A stretch of DNA of 9,219 bases from Clostridiaceae bacterium (lineage in GTDB: Bacteria; Bacillota; Clostridia; Saccharofermentanales; DTU023): NCBI GenBank assembly GCA_012800135.1, contig JAAZJV010000095.1, positions 1 to 9,219 of the forward strand, read 5' to 3'. Of this stretch, positions 1-5,295 are shown in pieces. The notes under the pieces were generated by a model. The model had not been told where the DNA came from and did not search any database. It saw nothing but the letters and a program-made list of their open reading frames with translations. Each line of letters starts with the position of its first letter. Positions within the stretch are counted from its first letter, which is position 1. A program made the position numbers and the translations under genes.

Positions 1-120
1 CCGGAGGAGCTTGCTCACAGTGCAAAACATAGCGGTCAACCCGTGCCGACTCTTTGCGAGGACTGCCGGAAGCTTCGAATCACGGACGAGATGGCGCATA
101 CATACGGCACCAGCATATAA
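1..120 (+). CDS. 3' end of an unidentified plus-strand gene (partial)
   Basis: A reading frame is open from the window's first base to a TAA at 118-120 and gives 39 residues, including LCEDCRKLRITDEMAHTYG near its end. I do not recognise the family; a CxxC pair (CEDC) is visible and could bind metal or be chance. The case for a real gene is indirect: codon use looks ordinary, and a hairpin followed by a pyrimidine-rich stretch begins 16 bp after the stop, as expected of a terminator. It would converge on tuf, whose 3' end lies about 250 bp away on the other strand. The start and most of the protein are outside the window. A chance open frame of 39 codons cannot be excluded. Confidence 0.4.
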   Translation, partial: PEELAHSAKHSGQPVPTLCEDCRKLRITDEMAHTYGTSI

Positions 121-136
121 CGATTCACATGAATAG

Positions 137-160
137 AAGGACGGCGAAAAGCCGCCTTTC
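137..160 (+). terminator. Probable terminator after the plus-strand partial gene
   Basis: AAGG-A-CGGC, loop GAAAA, GCCG-CCTT: an 8-bp stem with one bulged A, followed by TTCCTCT. The stem begins 16 bp after the TAA at 118-120. The downstream T-run is short and interrupted, so termination may be moderate. The stem could also act on the minus strand as a second stop for read-through from tuf. Confidence 0.5.
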
Positions 161-211
161 CTCTGACCTTCCGTATTTGAAAAGAGTTTCTATCAGATAT
201 GGCAAATATGG

Positions 212-255
212 TAAAAAACTAAAACAGGGCTTTACTAAAATGTAAAGCCCTGTTT
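212..255 (-). terminator. Rho-independent terminator of the str operon (after tuf)
   Basis: A perfect 14-bp stem (222-235 pairs with 242-255) with a 6-nt loop. Read on the minus strand, the right arm ends in GTTT and is followed by TAGTTTTTTACC, giving the U-rich tail of an intrinsic terminator. It lies about 115 bp after the tuf stop. On the plus strand the tail is CTATTTAG, so it may also work weakly in that direction between the two converging genes. Confidence 0.75.
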
Positions 256-332
256 CTATTTAGTTAGATAAATTGTGATCCCGTATCAGTTTGTAGATTC
301 AGAATCATTGGAAAAACAATTTTTTTATAGTC

Positions 333-359
333 TCTTCTCGCGATTTTGTCGCGAGAAGA
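333..359 (-). other. Perfect 11-bp hairpin directly after tuf
   Basis: TCTTCTCGCGA (333-343) pairs perfectly with TCGCGAGAAGA (349-359) across a 5-nt loop. It lies 12 bp past the tuf stop. On the minus strand it is followed by GACTATAAAAAAATTG, an A-run rather than a U-run, so it does not look like a standard intrinsic terminator. It could protect or define a processed 3' end of the tuf mRNA, or be a weak first terminator before the better one at 212-255. Confidence 0.6.
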
Positions 360-371
360 AACAAGTTTTGC

Positions 372-1583
372 TTATTCGATGATTTCTGTGACGGTGCCGG
401 AACCGACCGTTCTTCCGCCTTCACGAATCGCGAACTTGAGGCCCTTTTCGATGGCGATGGGGTCGATCAGCTCAACGGTGATTGAGACGTGGTCGCCGGG
501 CATACACATTTCGCGGTCCTCAGGCAGTTCGAGCGAACCGGTGACGTCAGTCGTACGGAAATAGAACTGGGGACGATAGCCTGAGAAGAACGGCTTGTGA
601 CGGCCGCCTTCCTCTTTCGTCAGGACGTAGACTTGGCCGACAAACTTCGTGTGCGGATGAATGGAGCCGGGCGCAGCAACGACTTGACCACGGCGCACGT
701 CATCACGTGAAACACCACGAAGCAGAAGACCGACGTTGTCGCCCGCACGCGCTTCGTCGAGCGTTTTGCGGAACATTTCGATACCCGTTACAACAGTTTT
801 CAGCGGTTTTTCGTTAAGACCGACCACTTCAACTTGTGTATTGAGGTTAATTTTGCCGCGATCAACACGACCTGTAACAACCGTGCCGCGACCGGTGATT
901 GACATGACGTCTTCGATCGGACAGGAGAAGGGCTGATCTGTCGGACGAACCGGTTCGGGAATGAACTCATCTACCGCTTCCATCAGCTCGAGAATCGGCG
1001 CATAGACAGGATTCGACAAATCTGTGTCTTCACACTCGAGCGCCTCCAGCGCGGAACCGCGAATAATCGGCGTATCATCACCGGGGAATCCGTACTGGTC
1101 CAAAATCTCGCGAAGTTCCATATCAACGAGGTCAAGAAGCTCTTCGTCATCCACTTGGTCACATTTATTCATGAAAACCACGATCGCGGGAACGCCAACC
1201 TGACGGGCGAGCAGGATATGCTCGTAAGTCTGTGGCATCGGACCGTCCGCGGCGGAAACGACCAGAATCGCACCGTCCATCTGTGCAGCGCCGGTGATCA
1301 TGTTTTTGACGTAGTCAGCGTGTCCCGGACAGTCAACGTGTGCGTAGTGACGATTTTTCGTTTCATACTCTACGTGTGACGCGTTAATAGTGATACCGCG
1401 TGCGCGCTCTTCCGGCGCCTTATCGATCGCGGCGTAATCTGTAAATTTAGCCAAGCCTTCACTAGCTTCGCTAGCGAGTACCTTTGTGATGGCCGCCGTC
1501 AACGTCGTTTTACCGTGGTCGACGTGGCCGATCGTGCCAACGTTAATGTGGGGTTTTGTTCTTTCAAATTTCTGCTTACCCAT
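372..1583 (-). CDS. tuf: Elongation factor Tu
   Basis: EF-Tu is the cytosolic GTPase that carries aminoacyl-tRNA to the ribosomal A site. The 403-residue product is full length for the family (about 394-400). Visible GTPase motifs are the P-loop GHVDHGKT (19-26), the switch I signature RGITI (62-66), DCPGH (84-88) and NKCD (139-142). Domains 2 and 3 follow, with the conserved stretches [19 protein letters not shown] and [12 protein letters not shown], ending in [20 protein letters not shown]. The ATG start is fixed by an AGGAGG (1591-1596) seven bases upstream. It is the last gene of rpsL-rpsG-fusA-tuf, 149 bp after fusA. It may have its own weak promoter in that gap as well as read-through from the str promoter. 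Nothing in the frame is damaged. Whether a second tuf copy exists elsewhere cannot be seen here. Confidence 0.98.
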   Translation of the reverse strand: MGKQKFERTKPHINVGTIGHVDHGKTTLTAAITKVLASEASEGLAKFTDYAAIDKAPEERARGITINASHVEYETKNRHYAHVDCPGHADYVKNMITGAAQMDGAILVVSAADGPMPQTYEHILLARQVGVPAIVVFMNKCDQVDDEELLDLVDMELREILDQYGFPGDDTPIIRGSALEALECEDTDLSNPVYAPILELMEAVDEFIPEPVRPTDQPFSCPIEDVMSITGRGTVVTGRVDRGKINLNTQVEVVGLNEKPLKTVVTGIEMFRKTLDEARAGDNVGLLLRGVSRDDVRRGQVVAAPGSIHPHTKFVGQVYVLTKEEGGRHKPFFSGYRPQFYFRTTDVTGSLELPEDREMCMPGDHVSITVELIDPIAIEKGLKFAIREGGRTVGSGTVTEIIE

Positions 1584-1590
1584 TAGCTTT

Positions 1591-1596
1591 CCTCCT
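1591..1596 (-). promoter_or_regulatory. tuf ribosome binding site
   Basis: AGGAGG on the minus strand, seven bases before the ATG of tuf. It is a full-strength Shine-Dalgarno, fitting one of the most abundant proteins in the cell. Confidence 0.85.
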
Positions 1597-1610
1597 GTTT
1601 TAAGATCACT

Positions 1611-1641
1611 ATTATGGATCCTAATTAATTGATTTTGTTAA
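1611..1641 (-). promoter_or_regulatory. Possible internal promoter for tuf
   Basis: On the minus strand, TTAACA (1641-1636; 5 of 6 to the -35 consensus) and CATAAT (1616-1611; 5 of 6 to the -10) are separated by 19 bp in a very A+T-rich gap. The spacing is longer than ideal. It would give a leader of about 20 nt with the AGGAGG just downstream. A separate tuf promoter after fusA is plausible, but this site is weak evidence. Confidence 0.3.
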
Positions 1642-1693
1642 ATAAGCCTATTAATATTCTCATAAAAACGTTATCTTGGCAATGTATCCTCAT

Positions 1694-1721
1694 GGGAACG
1701 TCCTGTTTTCAGGTGTTTCCC
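1694..1721 (-). other. Hairpin in the fusA-tuf gap
   Basis: GGGAA (1694-1698) pairs with TTCCC (1717-1721); inside, CCTG (1702-1705) pairs with CAGG (1710-1713) over a 4-nt loop, with a 3x3 internal loop between the stems. It starts 11 bp after the fusA stop and has no T-run behind it, so it is more likely a processing or stability element than a terminator. Confidence 0.45.
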
Positions 1722-1732
1722 GGTCTTAGAGA

Positions 1733-3802
1733 TCACATTCCTGCGATTTTATCCCTAACGCTTTCAGGAACGGGATCGAAATGGCTGGTCTGCATCGTAA
1801 AGACGCCACGACCCTGCGTTTTCGATCGGAGCGATGTCGCGTACCCGAACATTTCCGAGAGCGAGACATACGCGTGAATAATTTGCGCATTACTGGCCGC
1901 ATCCATACCCTGAATTTGTCCACGACGGGCACTGATGTCAGCAAGCACGTCACCGAGATAGTCACTCGGCGTTATGATATCAACCTTCATGATGGGCTCC
2001 AATAGAACCGGAGATGCCTTTTCTAGTGCATCTCTGATTGCCATGGAACCTGCAATCTGGAACGAAATATCTGACGAGTCAACCTCATGGAAAGAGCCGT
2101 CCACGATCGCGACGTAGACATCGACTACAGGGAAGCCGGCGACGACACCTGTGTTCAGCGCGTCGCGGATGCCATTTTCCGCCGGGCGGATGAACTCTTT
2201 AGGAATCACGCCGCCCACCGTTTTGTCTTCGATGAGTATGCCTTTTCCCGATTCACGCGGTTCAATCTCAACGACCACGTGACCGTATTGCCCGTGACCG
2301 CCGGTCTGTCGCACAAAGCGACCTTCTCCGCGCGCTTTTTTCGTAATCGTTTCACGATAAGCGACTTGCGGATGACCAACGTTGGCTTCAACCTTAAATT
2401 CACGAAGCAGCCGCTCAACAATGACTTCCAGATGTAGTTCACCCATGCCGGAGACGATCATCTGACCGGTCTCTTTATCTACCCTCGTCCTAAACGTCGG
2501 ATCTTCCTCAGCAAGTTTCATCAGGGCGACATCCAATTTTTCTTGGCTCGCCTTAGATTTCGGCTCAATCGCCACAGCAATGACTGGTTCGGGGAATTCC
2601 ATACTTTCGAGCAGGATCGGTGCGTCAGCGTCGCAGAGCGTATCACCTGTCGTTGTCGAACGAAGACCTACTGCTGCTGCAATATCACCTGCGTATACGG
2701 CGTCCAGATCCGTGCGATGATTGGCGTGCATCAAAAGGATACGACCAATACGTTCACGCTCGCCTTTCGACGCATTCCACACATAAGTGCCTGCCTTCAG
2801 CGTTCCGCTATAGACACGGAAGAAGCTCAACTGTCCGACATATGGGTCGGACATGATCTTGAAGACCAGCGCGGAGAAAGGAGCGTTGTCATCTGCAGGA
2901 CGTTCGATTTGATTTTCTGTCTTTGGATCAATACCGACGACCGAAGGAATCTCGACGGGCGACGGAAGATAATCGATCATCGCGTCCATCAACATTTGAA
3001 CGCCTTTGTTCCTGTATGAAGAACCGCACGTCACCGGCGTAATTTTAGTGTCAATGGTGGCCTGTCTAAGAGCGGTTTTGAGTTCTTCTACAGTGATTTC
3101 CTCCTCAGAAAGATATTTTTCGGTGAGGACATCGTCCGTCTCAGAAATCGCTTCCACCATAAGAGCACGCCAGTGCTCGGCCTCTTCCAACTGATCAGGA
3201 TTGATGTCAACCTCTACGATCGTGTTACCGAGATCATTGCCCTCGTAAACCTCCGCTTTCATCGTCAAAAGATCGATAATTCCGATGAACGAATCTTCTT
3301 TGCCGATTGGAATCTGTATCGGCACCGCATTCGTGCCTAGTCGCTCCCTCATCTTATCAACGACGTGGTAGTAATCAGCTCCGATAATGTCCATTTTGTT
3401 GACATAAGCGATGCGCGGCACACCGTAGGTGTCGGCTTGTCGCCACACGGTTTCCGTCTGAGGTTCAACGCCGCTTTTGGCGCAGAGCACAACGACGGCG
3501 CCGTCCAAGATACGCAGCGAACGCTCGACTTCAACCGTAAAATCAACGTGACCCGGCGTATCGATGATATTGATGCGGCAACCTTTCCAATAAGCTGTCG
3601 TCGCAGCAGACGTTATGGTAATGCCGCGATCCTGCTCAACCGACATCCAGTCCATGGTCGCAGCACCTTCGTGCGTCTCTCCCATGCGGTGAATGCGTCC
3701 GGTGTAGTAAAGAATGCGCTCTGTCGTCGTAGTCTTGCCGGCGTCGATATGGGCCATGATGCCGATATTTCTCACATTTTTTAGCGAAAATTCCCGAGGC
3801 AT
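1733..3802 (-). CDS. fusA: Elongation factor G
   Basis: EF-G is the ribosomal GTPase that drives translocation of mRNA and tRNA and, with the recycling factor, splits the ribosome after termination. The 689-residue protein has the family's usual length. The G domain shows AHIDAGKT (17-24), switch I RGITI (59-63), DTPGH (81-85) and NKMD (135-138). The C-terminal half has typical EF-G stretches such as [22 protein letters not shown] and [17 protein letters not shown] chose the ATG at 3802, giving [20 protein letters not shown], because AGGAG lies eight bases before it and homologs begin there; an in-frame GTG at 3832 has no ribosome binding site. Third gene of the str operon, 162 bp after rpsG. 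The gene is intact. Confidence 0.98.
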   Translation of the reverse strand: MPREFSLKNVRNIGIMAHIDAGKTTTTERILYYTGRIHRMGETHEGAATMDWMSVEQDRGITITSAATTAYWKGCRINIIDTPGHVDFTVEVERSLRILDGAVVVLCAKSGVEPQTETVWRQADTYGVPRIAYVNKMDIIGADYYHVVDKMRERLGTNAVPIQIPIGKEDSFIGIIDLLTMKAEVYEGNDLGNTIVEVDINPDQLEEAEHWRALMVEAISETDDVLTEKYLSEEEITVEELKTALRQATIDTKITPVTCGSSYRNKGVQMLMDAMIDYLPSPVEIPSVVGIDPKTENQIERPADDNAPFSALVFKIMSDPYVGQLSFFRVYSGTLKAGTYVWNASKGERERIGRILLMHANHRTDLDAVYAGDIAAAVGLRSTTTGDTLCDADAPILLESMEFPEPVIAVAIEPKSKASQEKLDVALMKLAEEDPTFRTRVDKETGQMIVSGMGELHLEVIVERLLREFKVEANVGHPQVAYRETITKKARGEGRFVRQTGGHGQYGHVVVEIEPRESGKGILIEDKTVGGVIPKEFIRPAENGIRDALNTGVVAGFPVVDVYVAIVDGSFHEVDSSDISFQIAGSMAIRDALEKASPVLLEPIMKVDIITPSDYLGDVLADISARRGQIQGMDAASNAQIIHAYVSLSEMFGYATSLRSKTQGRGVFTMQTSHFDPVPESVRDKIAGM

Positions 3803-3849
3803 CGTCTGTTCTCCTGTTGTTCCTATAAACACTATTTGTACTGATATTT

Positions 3850-3878
3850 ATTATAAAAATGCTTTCATACACTGCAGA
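3850..3878 (-). promoter_or_regulatory. Possible internal promoter for fusA
   Basis: A perfect TATAAT (3855-3850, minus strand) lies about 47 bp before the fusA start in the 162-bp rpsG-fusA gap. At 17 bp the matching -35 (TCTGCA) is poor, and there is no TGn extension. It may contribute extra fusA-tuf transcription, but it may also be a chance match in an A+T-rich gap. Confidence 0.3.
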
Positions 3879-3964
3879 TTTTCTCGCTCGCTGACTAAGG
3901 CAAAATTCATCCTGTCACTTCGTCAATAAGCTTTTTTGTTATCTAGCATGTAATAACGCTGTGT

Positions 3965-4432
3965 TTACCACCGATAATGGGCGAATGCGCGGTTTGCTTC
4001 CGCCATGCGGTGGATTTCTTCTTTCCTTCTGAAGGCGGCGCCGGTTTGATTCGACGCATCCATCAGTTCGTATGCCAGACGCTCGATCATCGTGCGTTCA
4101 CTGCGCGCCCGCGCAGCTGTCACGATCCATCTTAGCGCCAATGTCTGCCTTCTTTCCGGACGGACTTCGATCGGAACCTGATAGTTCGATCCGCCGACGC
4201 GCCTTGCCTTGACTTCAAGTACCGGCATCACGTTTTCCAGCGCTTTGCTAAAAACGTCATAGGGCGATTGTCCACGTTCTTCAATAAGATCGAAGGCTCC
4301 GTAGACGATGCGACGCGCTAAATCTTTTTTGCCGTCTTTCATCACCTGATTAATTAGTTTGGTGACGCGGACGTCATTGTAGACGGGATCAGGCAGGATA
4401 ACTCTCTTCGAGATATGACCTTTCCTTGGCAA
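3965..4432 (-). CDS. rpsG: Small ribosomal subunit protein S7
   Basis: S7 is the primary assembly protein of the 30S head. It binds the 3' major domain of 16S rRNA next to the E site and, in E. coli, also binds its own mRNA. The 155-residue product is full length (family about 156). Recognisable stretches are the N-terminal [32 protein letters not shown], the RNA-binding [12 protein letters not shown] and the C-terminal NRAFAHYRW. Translation starts at TTG (4432), read as Met: a strong GGAGG lies eight bases upstream and the protein must begin with PRKG. A TTG start on such a highly expressed gene suggests tuned translation. The 140-bp gap before it, after rpsL, contains two hairpins. Second gene of the str operon. 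Confidence 0.98.
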   Translation of the reverse strand: MPRKGHISKRVILPDPVYNDVRVTKLINQVMKDGKKDLARRIVYGAFDLIEERGQSPYDVFSKALENVMPVLEVKARRVGGSNYQVPIEVRPERRQTLALRWIVTAARARSERTMIERLAYELMDASNQTGAAFRRKEEIHRMAEANRAFAHYRW

Positions 4433-4435
4433 TGG

Positions 4436-4446
4436 TCTTCCCTCCT
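4436..4446 (-). promoter_or_regulatory. rpsG ribosome binding site deciding a TTG start
   Basis: On the minus strand AAAGGAGGG lies about seven bases before TTG at 4432-4430. No ATG or GTG in frame gives the conserved S7 N-terminus PRKGHISKR, so the TTG is the start. Confidence 0.8.
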
Positions 4447-4458
4447 TTCATGATTATG

Positions 4459-4476
4459 CGGGCTCATCTGAACCCG
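4459..4476 (-). promoter_or_regulatory. Hairpin just upstream of the rpsG ribosome binding site
   Basis: CGGGTTC-AGAT-GAGCCCG on the minus strand forms a 7-bp stem with one G-U pair and a tetraloop. It lies about 12 bases before the Shine-Dalgarno of rpsG. In E. coli the S12-S7 gap carries the S7 binding site for autogenous control; this hairpin is a candidate counterpart, by position only. Confidence 0.45.
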
Positions 4477-4518
4477 AAACCACAGGTACTCACGATATGG
4501 ACACGTGTCATGCAACAA

Positions 4519-4545
4519 GAACAGGCCGTGAAAAAAGGCGTGTTC
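4519..4545 (-). promoter_or_regulatory. Second hairpin in the rpsL-rpsG gap
   Basis: GAACA-C-GCC, a 9-nt loop, GGC-C-TGTTC: a 5-bp and a 3-bp helix separated by a C/C mismatch. It lies about 28 bp after the rpsL stop. No T-run follows on the minus strand (TTGTTGCATG), so it is not a terminator. With the hairpin at 4459-4476 it could make up a control or processing region. Confidence 0.4.
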
Positions 4546-4572
4546 TGATGGCATGTTTATCCAACCGCTGGT

Positions 4573-4998
4573 TTACCGGGTCTTAGCGACCCTCGGGCGT
4601 TTCGCACCGTACTTAGACCTGCTCTGTTTTCTGTTAGCTACACCGGCTGTGTCCAGCGTTCCACGAATGACGTGATAACGCACACCCGGCAGGTCGCGAA
4701 CACGTCCGCCGCGAATCAGAACCACACTGTGCTCTTGCAGATTGTGGCCTATACCGGGGATGTACGCGTATACCTCTTGCTGATTGGTCAGGCGGACACG
4801 TGCGACTTTACGCAAAGCTGAGTTCGGCTTTTTCGGCGTTGTTGTTCTTACGACTGTACATACACCGCGTTTTTGCGGTGACGGATACCTTGAAGGACGC
4901 CGCTTAAGCGTATTCAGTCCGACGGCCAGGGCAGGCACGTGCGATTTTGATTTCTTCGACTTCCTTCCCTGTCTTACCAACTGGTTGAACGTAGGCAT
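4573..4998 (-). CDS. rpsL: Small ribosomal subunit protein S12
   Basis: S12 sits at the decoding centre of the 30S subunit, monitors codon-anticodon fit, and is the classical site of streptomycin-resistance mutations. The 141-residue protein includes the 13-residue insertion before PQKRG that is usual in Gram-positive S12. The decoding loop [13 protein letters not shown] keeps the first loop lysine at K56 (E. coli K43, counting Met). The second loop reads [14 protein letters not shown], so R101 stands where E. coli has K88. D102, the residue methylthiolated by RimO in some bacteria, is present. I chose ATG 4998 because AGGAGG lies seven bases before it; the in-frame GTG at 5004 is too close to that site. 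First gene of the str operon, about 55 nt downstream of a strong predicted transcription start. Confidence 0.98.
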   Translation of the reverse strand: MPTFNQLVRQGRKSKKSKSHVPALAVGLNTLKRRPSRYPSPQKRGVCTVVRTTTPKKPNSALRKVARVRLTNQQEVYAYIPGIGHNLQEHSVVLIRGGRVRDLPGVRYHVIRGTLDTAGVANRKQSRSKYGAKRPRVAKTR

Positions 4999-5004
4999 CA
5001 ACAC

Positions 5005-5011
5005 ACCTCCT
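5005..5011 (-). promoter_or_regulatory. rpsL ribosome binding site
   Basis: AAAGGAGGTG on the minus strand, about seven bases before ATG 4998. It excludes the GTG at 5004, which would have almost no spacing. Confidence 0.8.
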
Positions 5012-5024
5012 TTCGTATTTTCTC

Positions 5025-5051
5025 AAAAAGCGGCCCGCAAAGCGGACCACC
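5025..5051 (-). terminator. Terminator-like hairpin at the 5' end of the str mRNA
   Basis: On the minus strand GGTGGTCCGC (5051-5042), loop TTT, GCGGGCCGCT (5038-5029) form a 10-bp G+C-rich stem with G-U pairs, followed immediately by TTTT (5028-5025). By sequence it is a good intrinsic terminator. It would stop read-through from the exporter gene. The predicted start of the str promoter is at about 5053, so the str mRNA would begin with this same hairpin, and it may instead stabilise or control that message. Confidence 0.6.
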
Positions 5052-5059
5052 GAAGAACG

Positions 5060-5088
5060 ATAATAGCAGGACTTACGGCGTTTGTCCA
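5060..5088 (-). promoter_or_regulatory. Main promoter of the str operon
   Basis: On the minus strand TGGACA (5088-5083; 5 of 6 to TTGACA), a 17-bp spacer, and TATTAT (5065-5060; 5 of 6 to TATAAT) preceded by TGC, an extended -10. This is the best sigma-A-type promoter in the window. It predicts a start near 5053 and a leader of about 55 nt to rpsL. Confidence 0.75.
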
Positions 5089-5114
5089 GTGTTTAATATT
5101 GTCCTGTGTTTAAT
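5082..5114 (-). repeat. 17-bp tandem direct repeat over the str promoter -35
   Basis: On the minus strand ATTAAACACWGGACAA occurs twice (5114-5099 and 5097-5082), with 15 of 16 positions equal and a 17-bp period. The downstream copy contains the -35 TGGACA. It could be two operator half sites or a duplicated promoter element; no regulator is visible. The stretch between here and 5225 shows nothing else I can support. Confidence 0.55.
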
Positions 5115-5225
5115 ACAAGCACTACCTGTAGGCTATCACGAGATGAGCACTCCGATTTCAAAACCCAAATCAGCGTCGAAACAAAGTGCATATGCTAACA
5201 ATCACAAACTGAACGCCAACACAAA

Positions 5226-5294
5226 CGTAAAAACAAGATGCGCTGTACAGAGTGATGAGCGGGTCGTCCAGTCTATTTTGGCATTCAGCGCATC
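5226..5294 (-). terminator. Probable terminator of the ABC exporter gene
   Basis: GATGCGCTG (5294-5286, minus strand) begins one base after the exporter stop and pairs perfectly with CAGCGCATC (5245-5237), which is followed by TTGTTTTTACG. The 9-bp stem and T-run fit a terminator; the 40-nt loop is unusually long, so efficiency is uncertain. Confidence 0.5.
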
Positions 5295-5295
5295 A

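Noticed and set aside
60..100. tRNA-like TTCGAATC near the left edge
   Set aside because: The flanking bases do not pair into a T-stem, and no acceptor, D or anticodon arms can be built around it.
54..245. 63-codon plus-strand open frame
   Set aside because: It runs through two hairpins that look like terminators, has no ribosome binding site that I can see and no family resemblance, and overlaps the better-supported frame ending at 120.
2543..3019. 158-codon plus-strand frame inside fusA
   Set aside because: It is antisense to a clearly conserved EF-G region; the composition is that of a shadow frame.
3803..3832. GTG start extending EF-G by ten residues
   Set aside because: No Shine-Dalgarno precedes the GTG, whereas AGGAG is well placed for the ATG at 3802, which gives the usual EF-G N-terminus.
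4354..4554. 66-codon minus-strand frame between rpsL and rpsG
   Set aside because: It overlaps the start of rpsG in another frame, lacks a ribosome binding site, and has no recognisable motif.
4999..5004. GTG start extending S12 by two residues
   Set aside because: The AGGAGG would be almost adjacent to this GTG; the spacing is right only for ATG 4998.
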